Assembly (NCBI RefSeq): GCF_000372805.1
Contig: NZ_KB889827.1
Span: 1-64,000, forward strand
Direction: 5' to 3'
DNA length: 64,000 nucleotides
From: Marinobacter gelidimuriae
GTDB taxonomy: Bacteria > Pseudomonadota > Gammaproteobacteria > Pseudomonadales > Oleiphilaceae
The translations under genes and the position numbers were made by a program. Under the pieces are notes generated by a model. It was given only the letters and a program-made list of their open reading frames with translations, did not search any database and had not been told where the DNA came from. Positions within the stretch are counted from its first letter, which is position 1. Each line of letters begins with the position of its first letter. Of the stretch, positions 50,334-60,153 are shown in pieces.

Positions 50334-51139
50334 TGCTTTGCTCCCAGGCCGAAATCGACGGCGCGTTCTGGCGCCGGATAGTGAAAAGGTACGGGCCCGT
50401 CGGGCTTGCCCTGCAAGAACTGCTGCACCTTGTCTGATGAGTGCTCACGCAGCTGCTCCGGCGTGCCCGCGCCGATCACCTTGCCGTCAGAAAGAATACA
50501 GGCGTAGTGACAAATATTGAGTGATTCCGGCACGTCGTGAGACACCAGCACGCTGGTCAGACCCATGGCAATGTTCAGTTGTCGAATAAGCTTCACCACC
50601 ACGCCCATGGCAATGGGGTCTTGGCCGGCAAAGGGCTCGTCATACATAATCAGTTCTGGGTCCAACACAATGCTGCGAGCCAAGGCCACTCGCCGCGTCA
50701 TGCCGCCGGACAGCTCTGCGGGCATCAGGTCGCGCGCGCCGCGCAGGCCCACGGCTTCCAACTTCATCAGAACGATGTCGCGAATCATGTCTTCCGGCAG
50801 TTTGGTGTGTACCCTCAGGGGGAAGGCTACGTTCTCGTACACGCTCACATCGGTAAACAGGGCCCCGCTTTGGAACAGCATGCCCATCTTTTTCCGCAGC
50901 TGAAACAGCGCACCGCGCCGCAGCTTGGGTATGTCGTGGCCGTCAACCAAAACCGAGCCAGACTCCGGCTTCAGTTGTCCGCCAATTAGACGCAACAATG
51001 TTGTTTTCCCGGTGCCACTAGGGCCCATGATCGCAGTGATCTTGCCACGAGGAATTTGCAAACTGAGGCCATCAAAAACACGCCGCCCAGACCGCGAAAA
51101 AACCACGTTTTCCAAGAAAATATAAGCAGCTTCTGCCAT
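50330..51139 (-). CDS. mlaF: phospholipid ABC transporter ATP-binding protein MlaF
   Basis: ATPase subunit of MlaFEDB, which keeps the outer leaflet of the outer membrane free of phospholipid. The 269 residues have Walker [14 protein letters not shown] (about 40-52), a Q-loop LFQSG, the signature [15 protein letters not shown], Walker [14 protein letters not shown] and the switch His in LVSHDVPE. First gene of the mla-ibaG-murA-his run, divergent from kdsD. Confidence 0.96.
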   Translation of the reverse strand: MAEAAYIFLENVVFSRSGRRVFDGLSLQIPRGKITAIMGPSGTGKTTLLRLIGGQLKPESGSVLVDGHDIPKLRRGALFQLRKKMGMLFQSGALFTDVSVYENVAFPLRVHTKLPEDMIRDIVLMKLEAVGLRGARDLMPAELSGGMTRRVALARSIVLDPELIMYDEPFAGQDPIAMGVVVKLIRQLNIAMGLTSVLVSHDVPESLNICHYACILSDGKVIGAGTPEQLREHSSDKVQQFLQGKPDGPVPFHYPAPERAVDFGLGAKQ

Positions 51140-51253
51140 AACCTACCCCTTAAAAGAGCCGCTACATTATGCCAAGACGCACTCAAGCTCAATCCGCTAT
51201 GGCTAAAATGTAACCTTGCGAACTGGCCGCAGCCGGGTTTTGACCCATTCAGA

Positions 51254-51329
51254 GACAGCCCACGGCTGTGCAATGTTATACTCTGTTTCACGACAGCCCA
51301 AGCGGCGCTTCATGACAGCCCAAGTGGCG
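51254..51329. repeat. GACAGCCCA direct repeats in the mlaF-kdsD divergent region
   Basis: GACAGCCCA occurs at 51254-51262, 51292-51300 and 51314-51322. The last two extend to GACAGCCCAAGyGGCG and are spaced by 22 bases, about two helical turns, just upstream of kdsD. They could be a regulator site or chance duplication. Confidence 0.5.
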
Positions 51330-51375
51330 AAATCTCGGCCATCAGCCGAATTAGACCTAAAAGAGCAGGAACAGG

Positions 51376-52356
51376 ATGACAGACCCAGTGCCAAAGGATT
51401 TCCGAGAATCCGCGCTCAACACCATCCGCATCGAGCGCGATGCCATTACCAGCCTTGAGCAGCGTATTGGTGAATCATTCACAAGCGCCTGTCAGGCAAT
51501 TATGGCTTGCCGCGGCCGTGTCGTGGTGACCGGTATGGGCAAATCTGGCCATATTGGCAACAAAATTGCCGCAACTCTGGCCAGTACCGGCACACCGGCG
51601 TTTTTCGTTCATCCCGGTGAGGCCAGCCATGGTGATCTGGGCATGATTACCAGCCAGGACGTGGTGATCGCCATCTCCAACAGCGGCAATACCAACGAAG
51701 TGGTCACCCTGCTGCCACTGTTGAAACGCATGGGCACGCCGCTGATCAGCATGACTGGTGACCCGCAGTCGGTTCTGGCACAGGAAGCATTGGCCAATCT
51801 GGACGTTAGCGTACTTAAAGAAGCCTGCCCGTTAGGCCTGGCACCCACATCCAGTACAACCGCCACATTGGTGATGGGCGATGCCCTGGCCGTTGCCCTG
51901 TTGGAAGCACGGGGTTTTAGCGCCGAAGACTTTGCGTTTTCGCACCCCGGGGGGCGCCTGGGGCGCCGTCTGCTGTTGCGAGTATTAGACATCATGCACA
52001 GTGGCGATAGCGTTCCGGTAGTCAGTGAAGGTACGACCCTCAGCGGTGCGCTACTGGAAATTTCCCGCAAGGGCCTGGGCATGACCACTGTGGTGGACAG
52101 TAACGGCGCCCTGATAGGCGTATTCACTGACGGCGACCTGCGCCGCAGCCTGGATAAAAATGTAGACGTACACACCACCGCCATAGAACAGCTGATGACC
52201 CGTAATGGCAAAACCATCCGCGCCGACCAACTGGCAGTAGAAGCTCTGAATATTATGGAAGAAATGAAGATCAGCGCCCTGCCAGTCGTTGGTGAGCACG
52301 GTGAGCTGGTGGGGGCCTTGAATATGCACGATCTGCTGCGTGCGGGGGTCATTTAA
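51376..52356 (+). CDS. kdsD: D-arabinose 5-phosphate isomerase
   Basis: Converts ribulose 5-phosphate to arabinose 5-phosphate for KDO. The 326 residues have an N-terminal SIS domain (VVVTGMGKSGHIGNKIAATL, FFVHPGEASHGDLGM, ISNSGNTNEVV) and two CBS domains (from about residue 210: MHSGDSVPVVSEG and MTRNGKTIRADQ). Its stop overlaps kdsC as TAATG. First gene of the kdsD-kdsC-lptC-lptA-lptB run. Confidence 0.96.
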   Translation: MTDPVPKDFRESALNTIRIERDAITSLEQRIGESFTSACQAIMACRGRVVVTGMGKSGHIGNKIAATLASTGTPAFFVHPGEASHGDLGMITSQDVVIAISNSGNTNEVVTLLPLLKRMGTPLISMTGDPQSVLAQEALANLDVSVLKEACPLGLAPTSSTTATLVMGDALAVALLEARGFSAEDFAFSHPGGRLGRRLLLRVLDIMHSGDSVPVVSEGTTLSGALLEISRKGLGMTTVVDSNGALIGVFTDGDLRRSLDKNVDVHTTAIEQLMTRNGKTIRADQLAVEALNIMEEMKISALPVVGEHGELVGALNMHDLLRAGVI

Positions 52357-52964
52357 TGGACACACTTGTAAAAAATACCCCTAATTTCCGCCCGCAATGG
52401 CCGGCCAGCGTGCTTGCCAAGGCAGCCAACATTCGCCTGATTGCACTGGATGTGGATGGCATCATGAGCGATGGCAAAATTTACTTCAGTGCCAGCGGTG
52501 ACGAGCTAAAAGCCTTCAACATTCTCGACGGGCTCGGACTCAAGCAGCTGATGGCCGCAGGCATTACGGTCGCAGTCATTACCGGAAGGCGTTCACCACT
52601 GACCGAAAAACGCATGACTGACCTGGGTATCCCGCACCTGTTGCAAGGCCGCAAGGACAAACACACCGCACTGCTGGAGATTGTCGATCTGCTGGGCATC
52701 CCGGCCAGTGATATTGCGTATATGGGCGACGATTTGCCGGATTTGCCAGCACTCCGCTACGCCGGCCTTGGCATTACGGTGCCCAACGGCTATTGGCTGC
52801 TGCAGGAGCACGCCGATTATTGCACCCGCAGCCGCGGCGGTGATGGCGCGGTGCGCGAGGCTTGCGACCTGATTCTCGCGTCCCAGGGCAAGCTCGACAC
52901 GGCCCTCGCGCCCTACCTTGAAACCTGTCTTAAGCCCGCCTGCGACACGGGAAGCGCACCGTGA
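52356..52964 (+). CDS. kdsC: 3-deoxy-manno-octulosonate-8-phosphate phosphatase
   Basis: HAD-family phosphatase that removes phosphate from KDO 8-phosphate before lipid A attachment. The 202 residues show the HAD nucleophile motif LDVDGIMSDGKIY, VAVITGRRSP, and the metal motif YMGDDLPDLPAL. The usual extension at the N-terminus (about 20 residues) is present. Translationally coupled to kdsD and lptC. Confidence 0.96.
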   Translation: MDTLVKNTPNFRPQWPASVLAKAANIRLIALDVDGIMSDGKIYFSASGDELKAFNILDGLGLKQLMAAGITVAVITGRRSPLTEKRMTDLGIPHLLQGRKDKHTALLEIVDLLGIPASDIAYMGDDLPDLPALRYAGLGITVPNGYWLLQEHADYCTRSRGGDGAVREACDLILASQGKLDTALAPYLETCLKPACDTGSAP

Positions 52965-53578
52965 CCTTAGGTAGAGGCAGCGGCCTGCTTGTTGCGCTGT
53001 TGCCGGAACAACGCCCCAGGTGGCAAACGATTGCCCTTCTGGCCACGTTCATTGCCACCGCTGCCCTGCTATGGCATAGCGACAACGAAGTACCAACGCC
53101 AACACAAGACAGCGAACTGCGCGGTGACCGCGAGCCCGACAGCTTTGTGGTGGACGCCCTGTACACCTCTTACGACGAACAAGGCGCCATCAAAATCCAG
53201 TTTGTCAGCCCCCGCATTGAACAGTTCGAGGCCAACGGATACGCCATCATGGCCGAACCGCAAGCCACGATCCAAGGCCAGCCCGGTTCAGAACCCTGGC
53301 AGCTTACCGCCAAACACGGCAAACTGCGCGACGGCAACAGCCAGCTGGAGCTTGAGGGTGATGTGCGCATTGTTCGACAGATTGGTGAGCGCAGCGCCAC
53401 CTTGAGCACGACCAGATTGACGCTGGATAACCGCACTAATATGGCGTACACCGATGCCCCCGTCGAAATCGTTGACGCCACCGGCATCACCCACGCCACG
53501 GGCATGAAAGCCTGGCTCAATGAACGTATTCTGGAACTTGATTCCCAGGTGGAAGGACGCTATGAAACTGGCAACTGA
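52961..53578 (+). CDS. lptC: LPS export protein LptC
   Basis: Bitopic inner-membrane component of the Lpt bridge that receives LPS from LptB2FG. The 205 residues have one membrane helix (about 22-40; WQTIALLATFIATAALLW) and a periplasmic beta-jellyroll with YTSYDEQGAIKIQFVSPRIE. The GTG start overlaps the kdsC stop (GTGA). The gene overlaps lptA by 17 bases. Confidence 0.93.
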   Translation: MTLGRGSGLLVALLPEQRPRWQTIALLATFIATAALLWHSDNEVPTPTQDSELRGDREPDSFVVDALYTSYDEQGAIKIQFVSPRIEQFEANGYAIMAEPQATIQGQPGSEPWQLTAKHGKLRDGNSQLELEGDVRIVRQIGERSATLSTTRLTLDNRTNMAYTDAPVEIVDATGITHATGMKAWLNERILELDSQVEGRYETGN

Positions 53579-54149
53579 ACGTAACACACCCTTTTGGCGC
53601 CGCGCACGAGGCCTGGGTATGAGGCTGGGCATGAGCTTCGGGCTGGCAGGCTTACTCGTCAGCACGCCAGGCCTGGCCTTTGATCTTGATTCCAACATCC
53701 CCATCAACGTGGCCGCCAATTCAGCACGGCTTGACGATGCCAAAGGTGTCGCAACCTACACCGGCGACGTTGAACTGGTGCAAGGCGATACCAGGCTGTT
53801 TGCTCAAGAGGTGGTGCTCTACCGCGACATAAATGGGCTTAACCGCATTGAAGCCACCGGCACCCCGGCCCACTACGTTCAGCCCACGGCCAACGGAAAA
53901 GGGGAAACCGACGCAAAAGCCCTCTCCATAACCTGGTCAGCTGCCGAGAGGCAGCTGACCTTTGAACGCGACGCAGTGATCAGGCAAACTGGCAATATTT
54001 TTCGCGGTGAACTGATTCTTTACGACACCGTGAACCGCGTCGTCACTGCCCAAGGCAGTACCGAAGCAGGCTCCGGGTCAGGCCGGGTAGAAATGACGAT
54101 CCAGCCGCGCAGCACACAGGAATCCGATGGCCGTTCTCAGAGCCAGTAA
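53562..54149 (+). CDS. lptA: LPS transport periplasmic protein LptA
   Basis: Periplasmic bridge protein that carries LPS to LptDE. The 195 residues begin with a signal region (cleavage near TPGLAF, about residue 40) and an OstA-type jellyroll ([20 protein letters not shown]). The start at 53562 has GGAAGGA just upstream and lies inside lptC. The leader is longer than usual; an internal Met at about residue 20 or 24 could also serve. Overlaps lptB by 23 bases. Confidence 0.94.
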   Translation: MKLATERNTPFWRRARGLGMRLGMSFGLAGLLVSTPGLAFDLDSNIPINVAANSARLDDAKGVATYTGDVELVQGDTRLFAQEVVLYRDINGLNRIEATGTPAHYVQPTANGKGETDAKALSITWSAAERQLTFERDAVIRQTGNIFRGELILYDTVNRVVTAQGSTEAGSGSGRVEMTIQPRSTQESDGRSQSQ

Positions 54150-54852
54150 TCTGGCAAAAAGCTACAAACAGAAAAAAGTGGTGATTGACGTTTCGCTGGA
54201 AATTCGCAGCGGCGAAATCGTCGGACTGCTAGGCCCTAACGGTGCCGGAAAAACCACCTGCTTTTACATGATTGTCGGGCTGGTGCAGGCTGACCACGGC
54301 CGCATTACGATCGATAACCAGGACATCACCCCGCTGCCCATGCACGGCCGTGCCCGCAAAGGCATTGGCTACCTGCCCCAGGAAGCCTCGGTGTTTCGCA
54401 AACTCACCGTGCGCGACAATATCATGGCCATTCTGGAAACCCGCAAAAGTATGAAGCGGGCGGAACGCGAGGCGAAGTTAGAGGAATTGCTAGCCGAGTT
54501 TCACATCAATCACATCCGCGACAGTATGGGTATGGCACTGTCTGGGGGCGAGCGTCGCCGAGTAGAAATTGCTCGCGCTCTGGCTATGGAGCCCGCTTTT
54601 ATTCTGCTGGACGAACCCTTCGCCGGGGTAGACCCAATCTCGGTTAGCGACATCAAGCAAATCATTCGCCACCTGCGCGACAAAGGCATAGGCGTACTGA
54701 TCACCGACCACAACGTGCGCGACACCCTGGACATCTGCGAAAACGCCTACATTGTCTCCGGCGGCCACATTATTGCCTCAGGCAGCTCCGTCGAAATTTT
54801 TGCCAACCAACGGGTGAAAGAGGTCTATCTGGGCAATGAATTCCGGTTGTAA
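54127..54852 (+). CDS. lptB: LPS export ABC transporter ATPase LptB
   Basis: ATPase that powers LPS extraction with LptFG. The 241 residues have Walker [14 protein letters not shown], the Q-loop [11 protein letters not shown], signature [15 protein letters not shown], Walker [15 protein letters not shown], and switch His in [10 protein letters not shown]. The lptB-rpoN order downstream is strongly conserved in gammaproteobacteria. Confidence 0.97.
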   Translation: MAVLRASNLAKSYKQKKVVIDVSLEIRSGEIVGLLGPNGAGKTTCFYMIVGLVQADHGRITIDNQDITPLPMHGRARKGIGYLPQEASVFRKLTVRDNIMAILETRKSMKRAEREAKLEELLAEFHINHIRDSMGMALSGGERRRVEIARALAMEPAFILLDEPFAGVDPISVSDIKQIIRHLRDKGIGVLITDHNVRDTLDICENAYIVSGGHIIASGSSVEIFANQRVKEVYLGNEFRL

Positions 54853-55022
54853 TAAACCTTAGAAGTGGGCTTGCGATGACATCGCCACAGGTGAATCGGT
54901 TGATTCCCCGGCGAACTCTAGTAGACTCGGCAGAGAACTTGCTTGTGAACGCAAACCCCGGTTAGCCAACCTTTTTTTAGTGGCTGCCACGCGCCAACCG
55001 ATCGAGTAATGGATTTCCAAGA

Positions 55023-56555
55023 ATGGTGATGAAAGCTTCTTTGCAGCTCAAGCTGGGCCAGAGCCTGACCATGACGCCCCAGCTCCAACAGGCGATTCGC
55101 CTGCTACAGCTTTCTACCCTCGACTTGCAACAGGAAATCCAGCAGGCACTGGAATCCAATCCTATGTTGGAAGCACCGGAAGACGACGATCACGGCGATG
55201 AGAAACCCACGCACGCGGACACCAACACCGATCAAAATACGGACTCCAGCGCAGCAGATGCCTCTCCAGACACCAGCAAAGACTGGGACGAAAACGAAAA
55301 CGGTCCCGACTGGGCCAGCGAAAATGAAATACCCGATACCCTGCCAGACGACCTGCCGGTAGATACCGCCTGGGACGACGTATACCAATCGGCGCCGGCG
55401 CCGGCCAGCAGTAATGGCGACGATAACGACTACGATTTTGAAACCCGCAACTCACCTACTGAAACCCTGCGCGATTACCTGGAGTGGCAGCTCAACCTGA
55501 CCACCATGACTGACCGCGACCGCGCCGTTGCTCACGCCCTGATGGACGCTGTTGACGAGCGCGGCTACCTGAGCAGCTCGCTGGCCGAGATTTATACCGG
55601 CCTGCAGGACGAGCATGACGACGACCCTCTGGAACTGGATGAACTGGAAGCGGTACTAAGACGCCTGCAGTTTTTTGACCCACCCGGTGTGTTTGGCCGC
55701 GACTTGCAGGAATGCCTGCTAATCCAGCTGAACCAGATGCCACCAGGCACCCCTTGGGTTTCTCAGGCGCGCATGGTCATCACCCACTACATCAGCCTGC
55801 TGGGCAATCGTGACTACGCCCAACTGCTGCGCCGTAGCCGCCTGAAAGAAGACCAGCTAAAACACGTACTGGCGCTGATTACCAGCCTGAACCCGCGCCC
55901 CGGCGATGTGATTGACCGAACCGAACCGGACTACGTGATTCCAGACGTGATTGTGTACAAGCGCAACGAGCGCTGGCGGGTAGAGCTGAACCCAGAGATT
56001 GCACCGCGCATTCGCGTCAATGCCAGCTATGCTTCATTTATAAAGCGCGCCGATAGCAGCGCTGACAACACCTACATGCGCGATCAGTTGCAAGAGGCTA
56101 AATGGTTCATTAAAAGCCTGCAAAGTCGCAACGAAACGCTGCTGAAAGTGGCTACCCGTATTGTGGAATATCAACAGGGTTTTCTAGACCAGGGGGAAGA
56201 AGCCATGAAGCCGTTGATCCTCTCGGAAATCGCCCAAGCCGTAGAAATGCATGAATCTACCATCTCCCGGGTAACCACCCAGAAGTTCATGCACACACCT
56301 CGCGGCATTTTTGAACTTAAATATTTTTTCTCCAGCCATGTCAGCACCGATGCTGGCGGAGAATGTTCTTCAACCGCCATCCGCGCCATGATAAAAAAAC
56401 TGATAGCCGTCGAAACCTCCAAAAAACCGTTGAGCGACAGCAAGATTGCCGCCATGTTTGGGGAGCAGGGAATCCAAGTGGCACGGCGTACCGTGGCCAA
56501 ATACCGGGAGGCACTGCAAATACCTCCATCGAACGAAAGAAAGCGACTGGTGTAG
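55023..56555 (+). CDS. rpoN: RNA polymerase sigma-54 factor
   Basis: Alternative sigma factor for enhancer-dependent promoters (nitrogen use, flagella, pili). The 510 residues show region I ([20 protein letters not shown]), a very acidic region II (about 50-150), the core-binding region III, and the C-terminal DNA-binding part with the RpoN box in [15 protein letters not shown]. It begins the rpoN-hpf-ptsN-rapZ-ptsO block, 170 bases after lptB. Confidence 0.97.
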   Translation: MVMKASLQLKLGQSLTMTPQLQQAIRLLQLSTLDLQQEIQQALESNPMLEAPEDDDHGDEKPTHADTNTDQNTDSSAADASPDTSKDWDENENGPDWASENEIPDTLPDDLPVDTAWDDVYQSAPAPASSNGDDNDYDFETRNSPTETLRDYLEWQLNLTTMTDRDRAVAHALMDAVDERGYLSSSLAEIYTGLQDEHDDDPLELDELEAVLRRLQFFDPPGVFGRDLQECLLIQLNQMPPGTPWVSQARMVITHYISLLGNRDYAQLLRRSRLKEDQLKHVLALITSLNPRPGDVIDRTEPDYVIPDVIVYKRNERWRVELNPEIAPRIRVNASYASFIKRADSSADNTYMRDQLQEAKWFIKSLQSRNETLLKVATRIVEYQQGFLDQGEEAMKPLILSEIAQAVEMHESTISRVTTQKFMHTPRGIFELKYFFSSHVSTDAGGECSSTAIRAMIKKLIAVETSKKPLSDSKIAAMFGEQGIQVARRTVAKYREALQIPPSNERKRLV

Positions 56556-56598
56556 CAGCACCAACGTAACAACACCAATGCAATAGCAGGAGAAGCCT

Positions 56599-56898
56599 AT
56601 GCAACTCAATATTTCTGGCCATCATGTCGAACTGACCGAAGCACTCAAAGAGTACGTGAACGAAAAGTTCCAGCGCCTGGAGCGCCACTTCAACCAGATA
56701 AGTAACACCAATGTGACTCTGCAGGTGGAAAAATTGCGCCAGATAGCCGAAGCTACCGTAAATATAAGTGGTGGCGAATTGCACGCCAAGGCCGAAAATG
56801 AAGACATGTACGCAGCTATTGACGCTCTGGTGGACAAACTGGACCGCCAGATCCTCAAGTACAAAGAAAAGCAAGTATCCCGGATGCATGGTAACTAA
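56599..56898 (+). CDS. hpf: ribosome hibernation promoting factor, short form
   Basis: Binds the small subunit in stationary phase and promotes 100S dimers. At 99 residues it is the short gammaproteobacterial HPF. Motifs: MQLNISGHHVELTEALKEYV, a double-stranded-RBD-like alpha/beta fold, and EDMYAAIDALVDKLDRQILKYK. A clear intrinsic terminator follows its stop. Confidence 0.95.
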   Translation: MQLNISGHHVELTEALKEYVNEKFQRLERHFNQISNTNVTLQVEKLRQIAEATVNISGGELHAKAENEDMYAAIDALVDKLDRQILKYKEKQVSRMHGN

Positions 56899-56928
56899 CA
56901 CCGGATACAACGCGTAAACGCTTCACGC

Positions 56929-56962
56929 GCTGCGGCATGGCACCATGCCGCAGCCTTTTTTT
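56929..56962 (+). terminator. intrinsic terminator after hpf
   Basis: A 10-bp perfect stem, GCTGCGGCAT (56929-56938) and ATGCCGCAGC (56945-56954), followed by seven T. It ends 21 bases before ptsN and should separate or attenuate rpoN-hpf transcription from ptsN-rapZ-ptsO. Confidence 0.9.
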
Positions 56963-56982
56963 AATGGAAGTACCGTCGACCC

Positions 56983-57450
56983 ATGAGCGAGACATCCCTG
57001 ACTATAGAAACCATCCTTGCCCCGGAACTGACACTTTGCAACGTGCCAGCGTCCAGCAAGAAAAGGGTTCTTGAGTTTATTGCAGAGCAGATTCACCTGC
57101 ATAACGCCACCTTGGGCGACACTCAGATATTCAGCAATCTGATTGCCCGCGAGCGCCTGGGGTCCACCGGAATCGGGCAGGGCATCGCCATCCCCCACTG
57201 CCGCCTGGAAGGCCTGGAGCACGTTATTGGCCTGTTGATCACCCTCAGCGAGAGCGTGGACTTCGATGCCATTGACAACCAGCCGGTAGATTTGGTGTTT
57301 GCTCTGGTTGTACCAAAAGAAGCCACCAGCGAGCATCTTGAGCTGCTTAGCCAGCTTGCAGAAAAATTCAACGACCGGGCTTTTTGTGACCGCCTGCGCC
57401 AGTCGGAAGATGCCATTACCCTATTTCAGCGTATGACCTCGGGACGCTAA
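56983..57450 (+). CDS. ptsN: nitrogen-PTS EIIA protein PtsN
   Basis: Phosphoryl acceptor at the end of the PtsP-NPr-EIIANtr chain; regulates potassium and nitrogen metabolism, not sugar uptake. The 155 residues have the phosphorylated His in GIAIPHCRLEG (near residue 72) and the EIIA core LVFALVVPKEATSEHLELLS. It lies between hpf and rapZ. Confidence 0.96.
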   Translation: MSETSLTIETILAPELTLCNVPASSKKRVLEFIAEQIHLHNATLGDTQIFSNLIARERLGSTGIGQGIAIPHCRLEGLEHVIGLLITLSESVDFDAIDNQPVDLVFALVVPKEATSEHLELLSQLAEKFNDRAFCDRLRQSEDAITLFQRMTSGR

Positions 57451-57502
57451 TCTGTCTTGACCTGATCCACTTCGACCGTTCGCACTCAAAGGGTTATTAA
57501 CG

Positions 57503-58387
57503 ATGAAACTGATTATTGTTAGCGGCCGCTCCGGATCGGGTAAAAGTACCGCGTTGCACGTTCTTGAAGATCTGGGTTTTTACTGCATCGACAACTTACC
57601 CATTGGCCTGCTGTTCCCGCTGACCAAAGAAGCTGCCGCACAAGAGCCTGCCGGCCGCCTGCACAAAATGGCGGTGAGTATAGACGCGCGCAACCTGTCC
57701 GGTGAGCTGGCCAATTTCGAAGATATTCACGGACGCCTGAAGGATACCGGCGTCAGCGCTGAAATCATATTTTTAGACGCCGACGAGCAATCTCTGCTGC
57801 AACGCTTTCATGCTACCCGACGCAAGCACCCACTGAGCGACGATCACACGTCATTGCGCGAAGCCATCAGCTCAGAAAAAAAACTGCTGGAACCCTTGTC
57901 GAATCTTGCTGACCTGTACATCAACACCACTGGCATGGGCATGTACGATTTGCGGGACATGGTCAAACAGCGGGTGGTCGGCCGCAAAGACCAGGAACTG
58001 GCGCTGCTGTTCCAGTCATTCGGTTTCAAGCACGGCGTACCGGTTGATTCAGACTACGTATTTGACGTGCGTTGCCTGCCTAATCCCCACTGGGACACCT
58101 CTCTGCGCAAGTTTACCGGCATGGACCAGCCGGTGATCGAGTTTTTGGAGAACGAACCCATGAGCGCAAAAATGGTGCAGGAAATCATCGCTTTTCTGAC
58201 CTCGTGGCTACCGGCATTTGCCGACAGCAACCGCAGCTACATGACCATTTCCATTGGCTGTACCGGCGGCCAGCATCGCTCGGTTTATGTCTGCGAGCAA
58301 ATGGGCGCCCACTTCCGCCAGCACAGCAACAACGTGCAAGTACGTCACTCCGAACTACTGCACCTGAAAACCGCACAGGACGCCTGA
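57503..58387 (+). CDS. rapZ: RNase adaptor protein RapZ
   Basis: Nucleotide-binding protein that in E. coli guides RNase E to GlmZ small RNA and so tunes glucosamine synthesis. The 294 residues have Walker A VSGRSGSGKST (about 6-16), CIDNLPIGLL, the Walker B-like LDADEQ segment, and the C-terminal RNA-binding part ISIGCTGGQHRSVYV. Beside ptsN and ptsO as expected. Confidence 0.96.
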   Translation: MKLIIVSGRSGSGKSTALHVLEDLGFYCIDNLPIGLLFPLTKEAAAQEPAGRLHKMAVSIDARNLSGELANFEDIHGRLKDTGVSAEIIFLDADEQSLLQRFHATRRKHPLSDDHTSLREAISSEKKLLEPLSNLADLYINTTGMGMYDLRDMVKQRVVGRKDQELALLFQSFGFKHGVPVDSDYVFDVRCLPNPHWDTSLRKFTGMDQPVIEFLENEPMSAKMVQEIIAFLTSWLPAFADSNRSYMTISIGCTGGQHRSVYVCEQMGAHFRQHSNNVQVRHSELLHLKTAQDA

Positions 58388-58394
58388 TTCAACC

Positions 58395-58664
58395 ATGATC
58401 CGACGCCAGCTTTTTATCATCAACAAACTGGGTCTGCACGCCCGCGCAACGGCCAAACTGGTGGCCACAGCGTCTGCTCACCAAAGCAAAGTCAGAATCG
58501 CCGGAAAAGGCCGTGAAGTGGATGCCAAAAACATCATGCAGGTGATGATGCTGGCCGCCAGCCAGGGCACGGAAGTTGAACTGATTGCCGACGGTGACGA
58601 CGAGCAACAGGCCATCATCGCGTTGACAGAACTGATCAACGATTACTTTGGCGAGGGCGAATAG
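58395..58664 (+). CDS. ptsO: nitrogen-PTS phosphocarrier protein NPr
   Basis: HPr paralogue that relays phosphate from PtsP to PtsN. The 89 residues have the active His in KLGLHARATAKLV (near residue 16) and KNIMQVMMLAASQGTEVELI, where HPr-type proteins have the regulatory Ser position. Seven bases after rapZ. Confidence 0.95.
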   Translation: MIRRQLFIINKLGLHARATAKLVATASAHQSKVRIAGKGREVDAKNIMQVMMLAASQGTEVELIADGDDEQQAIIALTELINDYFGEGE

Positions 58665-58691
58665 TCGCTCACGCAGTGCCCGCAAGTCCGC

Positions 58692-58697
58692 TATAAT
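58692..58697 (+). promoter_or_regulatory. candidate -10 element for mgtE
   Basis: A perfect TATAAT lies 28 bases before the mgtE ATG, within the short gap after ptsO. The -35 region is not a good match, so strength is unclear. Confidence 0.4.
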
Positions 58698-58725
58698 ACA
58701 GCCGTTTTCTGACCGCGGATGAGCC

Positions 58726-60087
58726 ATGACCGATATTCTGGAAAAAAGCCAGGCACGCCAGCGTCTTCGCTCGTTAGGAGAAGCGCTGGACAGTGGTGCC
58801 CTGAAACAAGTGGCACGCATCCTCAATGGCGGCCTCAGCCCCAGTGATATCGCTCACTTGCTGGAATCATCGCCTCCGCGGCAACGGTCGCTGCTGTGGA
58901 ATCTGGTCGACAAACAGCTTGAAGGCGAAGTCCTTCAGTATCTAAATGAAGACATTCGGGGCGATTTTCTAAGCAAATTCAACGCTCAGGAGCTGGCCGA
59001 TCTGATTGAAGACTTTGAGTCGGACGATCTGGCCGACTTGCTTCAGCAGCTCCCCGACACGGTGATTCAGGAAGTTCTGAACACCATGGACGAACAAGAC
59101 CGCCAGCGGGTGGAAGAGGTGCTGTCGTACCCCGAAGACACCGCCGGCGGTTTGATGAACACCGACACCATTACGGTGCGCCCGGACATCAGCATTGACG
59201 TGGTGCTGCGCTATCTGCGCCGCCACCGCACCCTGCCCTCTATGACCGACAGCCTGATTGTGGTCAACCGTCGCGATGAATTTATCGGCATGCTGCCGGT
59301 TACTTCCTTGCTGGTATCGAATCCTGCCGCCACCGTGCGTGAAGTGATGGACACCGATATTGAGCCCATCCCTGTCACTTTGTCAGATACCAAGGTTGCC
59401 ATCCTGTTTGAGCGCTATGACCTGATCTCGGCGCCGGTGGTAGCCGAAAATGGCAAACTGCTGGGCCGCATCACCATCGATGACGTGGTCGATGTTATCC
59501 GCGAGGATGCCGATCACTCGCTGATGCGGATGGCGGGTTTGGATGACGATGAAGATACCTTTGCGCCGGTGTGGAAAACCTCGCGCAGGCGCGCGGTTTG
59601 GCTGGGCATTAATCTAATGACCGCGTTTATCGCCTCTGGAGTGATCGGTCTGTTTGAAGAGGCCATCACCAAGGTGGTGGCACTGGCGGTGCTGATGCCC
59701 ATTGTGGCCAGTATGGGCGGCATTGCCGGCAGCCAGACCCTGACACTGGTCATCCGCGGTATGGCCGTTGGTCAGATTAGCAGCGCCAATGTAGGCTGGT
59801 TGTTAAACCGCGAGTTTCTGGTGAGTGCAATGAATGGCGTGTTGTGGGCTTTGGTAGTGGCCGGCGCGGCTACCCTGTGGTTCAAGGATATTATGCTGGG
59901 CGCTATTATTGCCGCGGCGCTGATGATCAATCTTGTCGCTGCAGCCCTGGTGGGCACCGTGTTACCGTTGTTTCTGAAGTCGCGTAATATTGACCCAGCA
60001 CTGGCCGGCGGTGTGATCCTAACCACCGTCACCGACGTTGTCGGATTTGTGGCCTTTCTTGGCCTGGCGACTCTTTTTTATGCCTGA
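58726..60087 (+). CDS. mgtE: magnesium transporter MgtE
   Basis: Mg2+-gated channel of the inner membrane. The 453 residues have the N-terminal superhelical domain (about 20-130; DLIEDFESDDLADLLQQLPD), two CBS domains (about 140-265; MNTDTITVRPDISIDVV and MDTDIEPIPVT), and a five-helix membrane domain with VASMGGIAGSQTLTLVIRGM and the C-terminal GGVILTTVTDVVGFVAFLGL, lining the pore. May be transcribed with the ptsO block or from its own promoter. Confidence 0.96.
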   Translation: MTDILEKSQARQRLRSLGEALDSGALKQVARILNGGLSPSDIAHLLESSPPRQRSLLWNLVDKQLEGEVLQYLNEDIRGDFLSKFNAQELADLIEDFESDDLADLLQQLPDTVIQEVLNTMDEQDRQRVEEVLSYPEDTAGGLMNTDTITVRPDISIDVVLRYLRRHRTLPSMTDSLIVVNRRDEFIGMLPVTSLLVSNPAATVREVMDTDIEPIPVTLSDTKVAILFERYDLISAPVVAENGKLLGRITIDDVVDVIREDADHSLMRMAGLDDDEDTFAPVWKTSRRRAVWLGINLMTAFIASGVIGLFEEAITKVVALAVLMPIVASMGGIAGSQTLTLVIRGMAVGQISSANVGWLLNREFLVSAMNGVLWALVVAGAATLWFKDIMLGAIIAAALMINLVAAALVGTVLPLFLKSRNIDPALAGGVILTTVTDVVGFVAFLGLATLFYA

Positions 60088-60153
60088 GCTTTTTACATCT
60101 TGATAATTTTCTACATCTGAATAGCTTTTTACACCTAAGTAACCGGTAATCTA

